Shown one piece after another: positions 1 through 7,608 of a DNA stretch of 64,000 nucleotides; position 1 is the first letter of the stretch, and each line of letters opens with the position of its first letter. The translations under genes and the position numbers were made by a program. Origin of the DNA: an alpha proteobacterium HIMB5. GTDB taxonomy: Bacteria > Pseudomonadota > Alphaproteobacteria > Pelagibacterales > Pelagibacteraceae. The notes under the pieces are model-generated. The model saw nothing but the letters and a program-made list of their open reading frames with translations. It was not told where the DNA came from and did no database searches. The stretch spans positions 806,001-870,000 of the forward strand of contig CP003809.1 in assembly GCA_000299095.1 (NCBI GenBank), read 5' to 3'.

Positions 1-335
1 TGATCGGTTAACAAGTATGACAATATAATTTTCCATCCCATTGGAAGTTTATTTAAATACTCACTAAAAATTGCGCCGTACAAAAAGTGTCTAGAATTAA
101 CAACAAATGCAGATGAAACTGCAATAATTTGTGAAGCTCCGCCAGATAACAATTGTAAAAAAACTATTTGAGACGCCCCTCCAAAAATAACAAATGAAGT
201 TGCAAAAGTTTCTAAAACACTAAAGCCCAATTCAATCCCAATTGCACCAAGTATTATTCCAAAAGGAACTACAGGAATTAGCAAAGGTAGAATATTAACA
301 GATCCTTTTAATGTAATTTTTAATTTTTCATTCAT
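1..335 (-). CDS. azlC: AzlC family membrane protein (partial, N-terminal part)
   Basis: Only the first 111 codons lie in the window; the gene runs off the left edge. The protein begins MNEKLKITLKGS and shows the AzlC pattern: PFGIILGAIG in the first hydrophobic segment, FGGASQIVFLQLL in the second, then VNSRHFLYGA and a LLTDQ at the cut end. AzlC proteins pair with small AzlD partners to export branched-chain amino acids through the inner membrane. It follows the iron transporter ATPase gene by only 14 bases in the same direction, so it may be read with that operon, though a functional link is not evident. The azlD partner would lie outside the window. Family call is firm; substrate is inferred. 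Confidence 0.85.
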   Translation of the reverse strand, partial: MNEKLKITLKGSVNILPLLIPVVPFGIILGAIGIELGFSVLETFATSFVIFGGASQIVFLQLLSGGASQIIAVSSAFVVNSRHFLYGAIFSEYLNKLPMGWKIILSYLLTD

Positions 336-349
336 TTGTGAGACGTTTA

Positions 350-1405
350 CTAAAAGCAAACTATATGATCAATATGAATCGGTCTTTTGATACCAAATTT
401 TTCATCAATTTCATGTTGATGAATGTGGTGTGAATGAACAAAAACAGGTATTAACATTTCACTAGGTGTTTTGAGAGTATAAATAAAGTTTGTGCCTCTA
501 AATTTTCTATCAACAACTTCTAATTTTAAATTACTTTTATCATCATGTTCTAGATCTTCAGGTTGAAGAAGTAATTTTACCTCTGATCCTTTTGGATAAT
601 GTTTAATAAAATTACCTTCTATAGTCCCTAGATCTTTATTTTCTAATGAGTTTTCACCTGTAACTTTTGCAGGAATTAATATTCCTCTATTTAAGAAATT
701 AACTACTTCTACTGAATTTGGAAAATGATAAACATTGTAAGGATCGTCGTACTGTTTTAGTTGACCATTTAAAATAATCCCACATTTGCTTCCTAAGTAA
801 AATGCCTCATAAGAGTCATGTGTAACAATTATAGTTGTTATTTTATACTCATTTAAAATCTGCTTTAACTTTACTTGAATTTCTTCTTTAAAACTTTGAT
901 CAACATTTGAAAGTGGCTCATCTAATAATAAAAGATCTGGCATTGATAATAAAGATCTTGCTAAAGATGCCCTTTGAGCTTCTCCTGAACTTATTTGGTG
1001 AGGATATTTATTTACAATATGATCAAGATGTAAAAAATTTACTACATCATCAATTTTTAATTTTTTTTTACGTTTATTTCTTTCAGCACCAAAAGAAATA
1101 TTTTCTAAAACTGTATAGTGTGGAAATAATGAATTATCTTGAAAAGCTAAGGATATATTTCTTTTTTCAGGTTCAACATGTTTTTCTTTTGATGACAACA
1201 ACCTGTCATTAAGAACTATTTTACCTGAATTAATTTTTTCTAATCCTGCAATTGTTCTAAGAATTGTAGTTTTGCCAATACCAGATGGCCCAAGTAGACA
1301 AACAACATCTCCTTCATTTTCAATATTAAAAGAAACATTATTAACTTTGTTTTTATTGCTAGCTGCAAAAGTTACGTTTTCAATTTCTAAAAAACTTTTT
1401 TTCAT
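350..1405 (-). CDS. fbpC: Ferric iron ABC transporter ATP-binding protein (FbpC type)
   Basis: 351-residue ABC ATPase that would power Fe(III) import at the inner face of the cytoplasmic membrane. Walker A GPSGIGKTT at 39-47, Q-loop Gln89, a signature read as ISSGEAQ at 138-144 (second Gly kept, first position Ser), Walker B LLLLDEP around 158-164 and switch His196 are all present. A C-terminal extension after residue 240 fits the TOBE-type regulatory domain of FbpC/PotA-like proteins. Its ATG overlaps the permease stop by one base (TAATG), so translation is coupled. The operon is substrate-binding protein, permease, ATPase, in that order from a shared promoter at about 4150. Iron rather than another cation is inferred from the binding protein and the Fur-like operator. 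Confidence 0.88.
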   Translation of the reverse strand: MKKSFLEIENVTFAASNKNKVNNVSFNIENEGDVVCLLGPSGIGKTTILRTIAGLEKINSGKIVLNDRLLSSKEKHVEPEKRNISLAFQDNSLFPHYTVLENISFGAERNKRKKKLKIDDVVNFLHLDHIVNKYPHQISSGEAQRASLARSLLSMPDLLLLDEPLSNVDQSFKEEIQVKLKQILNEYKITTIIVTHDSYEAFYLGSKCGIILNGQLKQYDDPYNVYHFPNSVEVVNFLNRGILIPAKVTGENSLENKDLGTIEGNFIKHYPKGSEVKLLLQPEDLEHDDKSNLKLEVVDRKFRGTNFIYTLKTPSEMLIPVFVHSHHIHQHEIDEKFGIKRPIHIDHIVCF

Positions 1406-3006
1406 TAATCTCTCAATATATATTTAGATGTAGTTAAAATAAAAATACTTGCAATAACAATTAGTATTAAAGATGGAGCCGCAGCTGCTTCTAATAAATC
1501 TTGCGATGCAAATGTATAAGCTTTAGTTGCAAACGTTTCAAAATTAAATGGTCTCATTATTAATGTAATTGGAAGTTCTTTTATAATCTCAATAGATAAC
1601 AAAATTCCTATTAATAAAATTGAATTCTTTAAATATGGTAAGTGAATATTAGTAAAAGTTTTAAACTTTGAATAACCTAATAAATATGCACTTTCATCAA
1701 TAGAATAATTTATTTTCAAATATCCAGATTTAATTCCATTATTAGCCAACGAATAAAATCTTATAAAATAAACTATAACTAAACCAAAAATTGATCCGAT
1801 AAAGATTGATTTAATATTTATACCAGTATGAAGATCTACAAAAGAAACAAATGTGATAAATGCTACTGCTAAGATTATTCCAGGTATGGCATAACCTGAA
1901 ATCGAAAAAGTCGTTAATAGATCTAATAATTTGCTCCTAGAAATTCTATTTCCATAATTAGATAAAAAAGAAAAAGATGTGAGTACTAAACAAGACAAAA
2001 CAACTAACAATAACGTATTAAATGATAACTGTAATACATTTAAATCTGATAAATGTTTTGGAAATTTTAAAGTCCAATACAACATTTGAGAAATTGGAAA
2101 AATAAAGCTGATAAAAAATACTGAAAAACAAACTGCGGTTGCTAAAAAAGACTTATAACCATTTAATTTAATTTTAGTTTTAGATCTAATACCACCTTTG
2201 GCCGGTGTGTGATATTGGGCTTTTTTCCTAGAAAAATTCTCTAACAAAAACAAAGCTAAAATAAATATCAATAAAAAGAATGAAATTCTATTTGCCAAAA
2301 CTAAATCATCAAAAGAAGTCCAGGCATTATAAATTCCAGTGGTTAAAGTAGATATCCCAAAAAAAGAAACAGCACCAAAATCTGACAAAGTTTCCATAGC
2401 TACTAGAGACAAGCCAGCAACAATTGCGGGTCTTGCAGAAGGTAAAATTATTCTAAAAAAAGTTTCTGATTTATTGAAACCAAGGTTTTTTCCAAGATCG
2501 ATTAAATTTTGAGACTGATAATGAAAAGAGGCTCTTGTTAAAACATAAACATATCCAAAAATTGAGAATGAAATAGCTATTATTGCACCAAGTAGTCCAT
2601 CCATTTTAGGTATAAATTTATTATAATTTCCCTCACCAAATAAACTTTTAAAAATAGTGAAAGCTGTTCCATAATTCTCAAAAAAAGCTGTAAGAGAATA
2701 TGAGTAAATATAAGCAGGGACAGCAAAGGATAAAATTAAAGCCCATTTAAAGAAATTTGCACCTGGAAATTCATAAAATGAAACAAGATATGCAGATCCT
2801 ACACCTATTATAAGTGTTATAAACAAAACTCCAATTAATAAAAATATTGAATTAAGAATGTAATCAAATAAAAAAGTTTCTCTTAATATTGAGCTATAAT
2901 TTCCAGTTGTTTCGAAAAAACTTCCAAAAACTGTTAAAATAGGAATTGCAACAATAGTAGAAATAATTAATGAACTTAAGTACCAAATGTTTATTTTATT
3001 ATACAT
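1405..3006 (-). CDS. fbpB: Ferric iron ABC transporter permease (FbpB type, two fused halves)
   Basis: 533-residue integral membrane protein with roughly a dozen hydrophobic segments. It contains two binding-protein-dependent permease modules in one chain, each with an EAA-like loop: one around NLGFNKSETFFRIILP in the N-terminal half and one around YLLGYSKFKTFTNIHLP in the C-terminal half. This internal duplication is typical of FbpB/SfuB iron permeases, which therefore need no second permease gene. It starts 68 bases after the binding-protein gene; that gap shows no convincing terminator or second promoter. The ATPase gene follows with a one-base overlap. Family call is firm, metal specificity is inferred from neighbours. 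Confidence 0.88.
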   Translation of the reverse strand: MYNKINIWYLSSLIISTIVAIPILTVFGSFFETTGNYSSILRETFLFDYILNSIFLLIGVLFITLIIGVGSAYLVSFYEFPGANFFKWALILSFAVPAYIYSYSLTAFFENYGTAFTIFKSLFGEGNYNKFIPKMDGLLGAIIAISFSIFGYVYVLTRASFHYQSQNLIDLGKNLGFNKSETFFRIILPSARPAIVAGLSLVAMETLSDFGAVSFFGISTLTTGIYNAWTSFDDLVLANRISFFLLIFILALFLLENFSRKKAQYHTPAKGGIRSKTKIKLNGYKSFLATAVCFSVFFISFIFPISQMLYWTLKFPKHLSDLNVLQLSFNTLLLVVLSCLVLTSFSFLSNYGNRISRSKLLDLLTTFSISGYAIPGIILAVAFITFVSFVDLHTGINIKSIFIGSIFGLVIVYFIRFYSLANNGIKSGYLKINYSIDESAYLLGYSKFKTFTNIHLPYLKNSILLIGILLSIEIIKELPITLIMRPFNFETFATKAYTFASQDLLEAAAAPSLILIVIASIFILTTSKYILRD

Positions 3007-3074
3007 ATAACATCACGCTAATTACACCAATCAGGCTAATGTTTTGATGTAATAAGCATGACATGTTAACCTCT

Positions 3075-4091
3075 TTATTTCCAACCAGCTTTAAGCATCA
3101 TCTCAAAAGCATCAGATTGATATTTAATATAATTTTTTACAGGTGTATTTAAATCCTGTTTAAACTCACCCATTTTTTTAATTAATTCATGTGGTTCCAC
3201 ATTATCTAAAATTGAGTATTCAAAAGTGTTTTGCACAATATGTGTTTGTGCCTCTTTTGTTAATAAAAATTCTAGTAGCTTTCTGGCATTTTCTGGATTT
3301 GGAGAATCTTTTAAAATTCCACCACCACTAATATTAATATGTGTTCCTCTATCTGATTGATTAGGAAAGAATGGAATAACTTTTTTTGCAGCATTTTGTT
3401 GTTCTTCACCTTTTTGACCAGATAACATCAATGCATAATAATAAGTATTTGCTACAGCCAAATCTGCTTCGCCCGCTGCTACTGATAAAATTTGAGCCCT
3501 ATCATTTCCTTTTGGAGATCTTGCAAAATTATTTACAAAACTTTTCATCCATTTTTCTACATTTTTTTTTCCGTTATTATGGATTAATGAAGCTATTAAT
3601 GATTGATTGTATATGTTGTCAGATTTTCTTATTGCAATTCTATTTTTCCATTTTGCATCAGCCAAATTTTCATAAGTCAGATTTTGTATTTCACTTGAAT
3701 TAACTCTTTCCTTTGAATAATAAAAAATTCTCGCCCTTTTAGCTATTCCAGTCCAATTCTCAGACCTTAAATTTTTTGGCACTTGTTTTTCAATTTTGCT
3801 TGAATTTAGTTTTTGAAACATCTCCTTCTGATCAAAAGCTCCTAATCTTCCTGCATCTGCAGTAATATAAATGTCTGCCTTTGAATCTTTGCCTTCTTCA
3901 ATCATTCTTTTTTGAAGCGCTTTATCTTTTCCAGAGACAACGTTGACTTTTATTCCAGTTAAAGATGTGAATTTTTCATATAACTGAATATCAGTGTCGT
4001 AATGTCTTGAACTGAATACGTTAACTTCATTAGCATTAGCTAGATTATTAAATACACCTAATACAAATAATAAAATTGTTATAATTTTCAT
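3075..4091 (-). CDS. fbpA: Ferric iron-binding periplasmic protein (FbpA type)
   Basis: 338 residues with an N-terminal signal peptide (hydrophobic IITILLFVLGVF, probable cleavage after NLANA near residue 20). The mature protein starts EVNVFSSRHYDTD, the usual opening of FbpA/FutA iron-binding proteins. A tyrosine cluster in ANTYYYALMLSG, near residue 218, matches the place where this family uses adjacent tyrosines to hold Fe(III). ARSPKGNDRAQI and GTHINISGGGIL are further family-typical stretches. It is the first gene of the fbpABC operon, as expected for the most abundant component. The promoter and operator sit 47-83 bases upstream of the ATG. Confidence 0.9.
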   Translation of the reverse strand: MKIITILLFVLGVFNNLANANEVNVFSSRHYDTDIQLYEKFTSLTGIKVNVVSGKDKALQKRMIEEGKDSKADIYITADAGRLGAFDQKEMFQKLNSSKIEKQVPKNLRSENWTGIAKRARIFYYSKERVNSSEIQNLTYENLADAKWKNRIAIRKSDNIYNQSLIASLIHNNGKKNVEKWMKSFVNNFARSPKGNDRAQILSVAAGEADLAVANTYYYALMLSGQKGEEQQNAAKKVIPFFPNQSDRGTHINISGGGILKDSPNPENARKLLEFLLTKEAQTHIVQNTFEYSILDNVEPHELIKKMGEFKQDLNTPVKNYIKYQSDAFEMMLKAGWK

Positions 4092-4121
4092 GTTTTTTAT
4101 TTCTCTAGCCTGAGTTGATAA

Positions 4122-4140
4122 AATTAGAATTGATCTAATT
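4122..4140. promoter_or_regulatory. Inverted repeat AATTAGA-N5-TCTAATT beside the fbpA operator
   Basis: Two perfect 7-base arms (4122-4128 and 4134-4140) separated by ATTGA. It lies on the downstream side of the fbpA -10 region and shares three bases with the larger palindrome at 4138-4162. It could be a second half of an extended operator or simply AT-rich coincidence. No known consensus is recognised. Confidence 0.35.
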
Positions 4141-4162
4141 GCGAATGATTATCAATCGCAAT
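4138..4162. promoter_or_regulatory. 25-base near-palindrome, probable Fur-family operator of fbpABC
   Basis: The 25-base site has arms ATTGCGA at the left and TCGCAAT at the right around ATGATTATCAA. It equals its own reverse complement except at positions 8, 13 and 18. The GAATGATTAT/ATCA core resembles Fur-type boxes. It covers the predicted -10 element of the fbpA promoter, so binding would block transcription when iron is sufficient. The identity of the regulator (Fur, or another alphaproteobacterial iron regulator) is inference. Confidence 0.7.
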
Positions 4163-4174
4163 AGGGATTGTCAA
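4148..4174 (-). promoter_or_regulatory. Predicted sigma70-type promoter of fbpABC
   Basis: Reading the minus strand, a perfect TTGACA (4169-4174) is followed after 15 bases by GATAAT (4148-4153), or after 17 by TAATCA. Either choice puts the -10 inside the 25-base palindrome. The 5' leader to the fbpA ATG at 4091 would be about 50 bases. Confidence 0.5.
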
Positions 4175-4183
4175 GCCTTATAT

Positions 4184-5074
4184 TTATGAATTCCAATCTC
4201 CTATTTTACTAAATAAGAAATTTCTAAATGCTTGAACTCTTGCAGTATTCTTTAATGATTGAGGATAAACGAAATGTGCTTCAGTTATTGGTCCTTCTGA
4301 TTTTGGAAGAACTTTTATTACATTTGAAGAATTAGTAACTAAATATTCAGGTAATGCAGCTAACCCAACCCCAGACTCTACTGCTAGAAGTAAACCCATT
4401 ACGCTGTTTACTTTCATGATAGTTTTTCTTTTTTTTCCATCAGGCATACCTAATTTTAATGCCCAGTCTGGATTATAAACCGGTGAAGGGGCACCTTTAC
4501 CAAATGAGATAAATTTATGCTTATTTAAGTCATTTACAGTTTTTGGCATTCCAAATTTTTCTAGATATTTATTTGAACCATAGATGTAATACTTAAGATC
4601 AATCAATTTTTTTTGAATATAATTCAATTGCTTTGGTCTTCTCATGAAAATACCAATGTCTGCTTGTCTTGTGCTCAAATCTAATTCTTTATCTTCAAAA
4701 ATTAATTCAATTTCTATTTCAGGATTTAGCCTCATAAATTCTTGAATTCTTGGTGTTAACCAGTGTGTTCCAAAGCTTCTTACTGTTGTAATTGTAAGTT
4801 TTCCAGTTGGCTTATTTTTTTGATCTCCTAAAGAAGTTTCTACTTCTTTTAATTTACTAATAACTTCGTGAGCAGTTTTAAATACATATTCACCATTTTC
4901 TGTAAGTGTAAGTCCTCTTGCATGTCTTTCAAATAATTGAACTTTTAAATCTTGTTCTAAAGATTGAATTTGTCTACTGATTGCTGATTGGCTTAGATTT
5001 AAATTAATTGTTGCGTTAGTAAAACTTCCAGCTTCTGCAACTGCATGAAAAATTTTTAGTTTATCCCAATCCAT
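4184..5074 (-). CDS. LysR-family transcriptional regulator
   Basis: 296 residues. The N-terminal winged helix (about 1-60) has the LysR pattern AVAEAGSFTNATINLNLSQ followed by SAISRQIQSLEQ and LFERHARGLTLTENG. The rest is the two-lobed effector-binding domain, with LTITTVRSFGTHWLTPRIQ opening it. Its ATG overlaps the stop of the upstream acuI-like gene by one base, so it is co-translated with the enzyme rather than divergent from its target as in most LysR pairs. The effector is unknown; control of the acuI-like gene, or of a distant target, is a guess from position. Confidence 0.88.
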   Translation of the reverse strand: MDWDKLKIFHAVAEAGSFTNATINLNLSQSAISRQIQSLEQDLKVQLFERHARGLTLTENGEYVFKTAHEVISKLKEVETSLGDQKNKPTGKLTITTVRSFGTHWLTPRIQEFMRLNPEIEIELIFEDKELDLSTRQADIGIFMRRPKQLNYIQKKLIDLKYYIYGSNKYLEKFGMPKTVNDLNKHKFISFGKGAPSPVYNPDWALKLGMPDGKKRKTIMKVNSVMGLLLAVESGVGLAALPEYLVTNSSNVIKVLPKSEGPITEAHFVYPQSLKNTARVQAFRNFLFSKIGDWNS

Positions 5075-6075
5075 TACTTATTAAGATCAACTAAAACTCT
5101 TCCTGATATCTCTCCTTTTAATATTTTAGGATAAGTTTCAATTAACTCCTCTAAACTTACATTTTGAACAGATGGTTCTATTAAACTAAAATCGATTAAA
5201 TTTGCTGCTTCTCCCCAAATAAATTCTCTTCTTTTAATACTACAATTTGCTGAATCCATTCCCCATAATTTAATTCCTCTCAACATAAATGGAATTACAT
5301 TTGTATTAAGTTCGTTAGTATTTGCATTTCCACAAACAGCTATTATGCCATTTGGTTTTGTTTGCACAATTGTATTAGCCAATATTTTTCCACCAACAGT
5401 ATCTACAACTCCATCCCATAAACCTTTATCAATTAACTTTGGATCTTTATCAAATTCAGATCTATTAATTACATTTTTTGCCCCAAGTGATTTTAAGTAA
5501 TCTGCTTTAGAATCTTTTCCTGTTACTGCAGTAACATTGTATCCAAGTTTACTTAAAGCAATTACCGCTACGCTACCTACTCCACCAGTTGCACCAGTTA
5601 CCAAAACATCATTAACTTTTTCACCTAATAATATTCCTTCACGAGCTTGAATTGTAAATGCACTCATTAATGATGTAAACCCAGCTGTACCTAAAATCAT
5701 AGCTTGTTTAGAAGTAAGGTTTGATGGTTTTTTTACTAAAAAATTTCCGTCAACTTTTGCTATTTGAGAATAGCCACCATAAAAAACTTCACCAACTCTA
5801 AATCCTGTAAGAATAACTTCATCGCCTTCTTTGAATTTTGAGTTTTCACTTTCAATAACTGTCCCTGAAAAATCAATACCAGGTATATGAGGAAACTCTT
5901 TAACAAGTCTTCCACCATTTTTTAAGATCATTCCATCTTTAAAGTTTAAATCAGAGTAATCAACTTTTACTGTTACATCACCGTGTTTTAAAAAACTTTT
6001 GTCTATTGATTTAATTTCTCTTGTAAAGTTCTCACCATCTTGATTAAGAACTATAGCTTTGAAATTATCTGGCAC
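5074..6075 (-). CDS. acuI: AcuI/YhdH-family NADPH-dependent enoyl (acrylyl-CoA) reductase
   Basis: 333-residue medium-chain dehydrogenase/reductase of the YhdH/AcuI branch. The GroES-like N-terminal domain includes VDYSDLNFKDGMIL and FPHIPGIDFSGTV, and the nucleotide-binding domain has TGATGGVGSVAV near residue 160. AcuI reduces acrylyl-CoA to propionyl-CoA and detoxifies acrylate made from DMSP; related proteins act on other small 2-enoyl compounds. No dmdA, dddP or dmdBC neighbour is visible, so the acrylate role is family inference. Length is normal for the family. It lies one base from folE and overlaps the LysR gene. Confidence 0.78.
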   Translation of the reverse strand: MPDNFKAIVLNQDGENFTREIKSIDKSFLKHGDVTVKVDYSDLNFKDGMILKNGGRLVKEFPHIPGIDFSGTVIESENSKFKEGDEVILTGFRVGEVFYGGYSQIAKVDGNFLVKKPSNLTSKQAMILGTAGFTSLMSAFTIQAREGILLGEKVNDVLVTGATGGVGSVAVIALSKLGYNVTAVTGKDSKADYLKSLGAKNVINRSEFDKDPKLIDKGLWDGVVDTVGGKILANTIVQTKPNGIIAVCGNANTNELNTNVIPFMLRGIKLWGMDSANCSIKRREFIWGEAANLIDFSLIEPSVQNVSLEELIETYPKILKGEISGRVLVDLNK

Positions 6076-6076
6076 T

Positions 6077-6682
6077 TTATTTTGTTATGAATCTTAAATA
6101 TCTATTTTGGAAGCTTAAATCATCTTTAAACAACCCAAGATAATAATTAGTTACTGTTGTTGCGTTTTCTTTTTTTATTCCTCTCATCGTCATGCATTGA
6201 TGAGTTGAGTCAATTGTTACTGCTACACCTTTTGCGTCTAGTGACTCCATAATTGTTTTTGCAATCTGCATTGTTAGTCTTTCTTGAGTTTGTAATCTTT
6301 TTGAGAAGACTTCAACAACTCTTGCAAGCTTACTTAAGCCAACTACTCTATCTTTTGGAATATATGCTACATGAGCTTTTCCAATAATAGGAGCCATATG
6401 ATGCTCACAATGACTTTGCACTGAAATGTTTTTTTGGACCACCATGTCGTCATACCCATCCACGTCTCCAAAAGTTTTATCTAAAACTATTCTTGGGTCT
6501 TCATGATAACCTTTAAAATATTCTTTAAATGCTTTTGTTACTCTTTTTGGGGTTTCTAACAATCCTTCTCTATTTGGATCTTCACCCATCCATGCCAAAA
6601 TTGTTCTAAAAGCATCCTCTGCCTCTTTGTCAGATACTTTTTTTTGTTCTTGAACAGTTTTGTCTTCTTTTACTAATTTCAT
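6077..6682 (-). CDS. folE: GTP cyclohydrolase I
   Basis: 201-residue type I enzyme that converts GTP to 7,8-dihydroneopterin triphosphate, the first step of tetrahydrofolate synthesis in the cytoplasm. Zinc-site residues are visible: Cys92 and His94 in SHCEHHMAP and Cys163 in HQCMTMRG. YIPKDRVVGLSKLARVVE and RLQTQERLT are family hallmarks. The window is full of folate-dependent demethylases, so local pterin supply is fitting, although the gene may be here by chance. It is divergent from hisI across 77 bases and reads toward the acuI-like gene with a one-base gap. Confidence 0.95.
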   Translation of the reverse strand: MKLVKEDKTVQEQKKVSDKEAEDAFRTILAWMGEDPNREGLLETPKRVTKAFKEYFKGYHEDPRIVLDKTFGDVDGYDDMVVQKNISVQSHCEHHMAPIIGKAHVAYIPKDRVVGLSKLARVVEVFSKRLQTQERLTMQIAKTIMESLDAKGVAVTIDSTHQCMTMRGIKKENATTVTNYYLGLFKDDLSFQNRYLRFITK

Positions 6683-6759
6683 GAAAAAGTCTTATACCGA
6701 TAAATTAATATTTTTAAAATATTTAATATAGACAAATATATGCTACATAATCACTACTT

Positions 6760-7227
6760 ATGTTCAAAAAAAGAGAAAATGTTGAGGAAATAGAAGAAGG
6801 AAATCTTCTTTCACCAAAATTCGATAATGACGGATTAATTCCAGTCATTACTATGTGTGCTAAAACTAAAGATATTCTAATGCATGGTTATATGAATGTT
6901 GAGGCATTTCAAAAAACAATAGAAACTAAAGAAGCTCATTATTTCAGTAGATCAAGAAAAGCTATTTGGCATAAAGGTAAAACAAGTGGTTTTGTTCAAA
7001 AAGTTACAGAGATCAGAATTGACGATGACCAAGACTCGGTTTGGCTTACAGTAGATATTGGAGAAGGTGCAAGTTGCCATGTTGGATACCGTTCATGTTT
7101 TTATAGATCAATTCCTTTAGGTCCAATTGATAATGCAAGAAAAATTGAAATGAAATTTCTTGAAGATGAAAAAAAATTTGATCCTGAAGAAGTTTATAAA
7201 GGTCAACCTAATCCAACAAAAATTTAA
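6760..7227 (+). CDS. hisI: Phosphoribosyl-AMP cyclohydrolase
   Basis: 155 residues. It catalyses the third step of histidine synthesis, hydrolysing phosphoribosyl-AMP. The acidic metal-binding stretch IDDDQDSVW (about 87-95) and the zinc cysteines in GASCHVGYRSCFYR (Cys106, Cys113) identify the family. The HisE pyrophosphohydrolase domain is not fused, so it must be encoded elsewhere. It begins MFKKRENVEEIEEG and is divergent from folE. The stop overlaps the next ATG by one base. Confidence 0.93.
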   Translation: MFKKRENVEEIEEGNLLSPKFDNDGLIPVITMCAKTKDILMHGYMNVEAFQKTIETKEAHYFSRSRKAIWHKGKTSGFVQKVTEIRIDDDQDSVWLTVDIGEGASCHVGYRSCFYRSIPLGPIDNARKIEMKFLEDEKKFDPEEVYKGQPNPTKI

Positions 7228-7601
7228 TGTCAGAAAAACAAAAAAATGTTCTTGGAGAAGAACTTGAGGATTGCTCACAAGATCCACTAACAGGTTGGTA
7301 TAGAGATGGATGTTGTAACACTGATGACAATGATCGTGGTGTTCACACTGTTTGTGCAAAAGTTACAACTGAATTTTTAGAATGGTGTAAAGAAGCTGGT
7401 AATGATTTAATTACACCTCATCCAGAATTTGGGTTTCCAGGATTAAAAGATGGAGATGGATGGTGTGTTTGTGCAACTTGGTATGCACGAGCAGTTGAAG
7501 CTGGTAAAGGTTGTCCAATTAAATTGAAAAGCACTCACGAGAATACATTAAAACTAATTCCAATTGAAACTTTAAAAAAATTTGCAATAGATCTTTCTTA
7601 A
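7227..7601 (+). CDS. DUF2237 family protein
   Basis: 124-residue cytoplasmic protein starting MSEKQKNVLGEEL. It is rich in conserved Cys, Trp and Gly: GWYRDGCCNTD, TPHPEFGFPGLKDGDGWCVC and WYARAVEAG. This matches the DUF2237 family, a small widespread family with no established function as far as I recall. It is translationally coupled to hisI (TAATG) and converges on the ETF-QO gene, whose stop is four bases away. The pairing with hisI may be simple compaction. Confidence 0.8.
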   Translation: MSEKQKNVLGEELEDCSQDPLTGWYRDGCCNTDDNDRGVHTVCAKVTTEFLEWCKEAGNDLITPHPEFGFPGLKDGDGWCVCATWYARAVEAGKGCPIKLKSTHENTLKLIPIETLKKFAIDLS

Positions 7602-7608
7602 AGATCTA
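7588..7608. terminator. 9-bp hairpin between convergent genes, weak bidirectional terminator candidate
   Basis: TAGATCTTT and AAAGATCTA pair across a three-base loop and span the two stops. There is no good T-run on either side, so factor-independent termination is doubtful. Confidence 0.3.
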
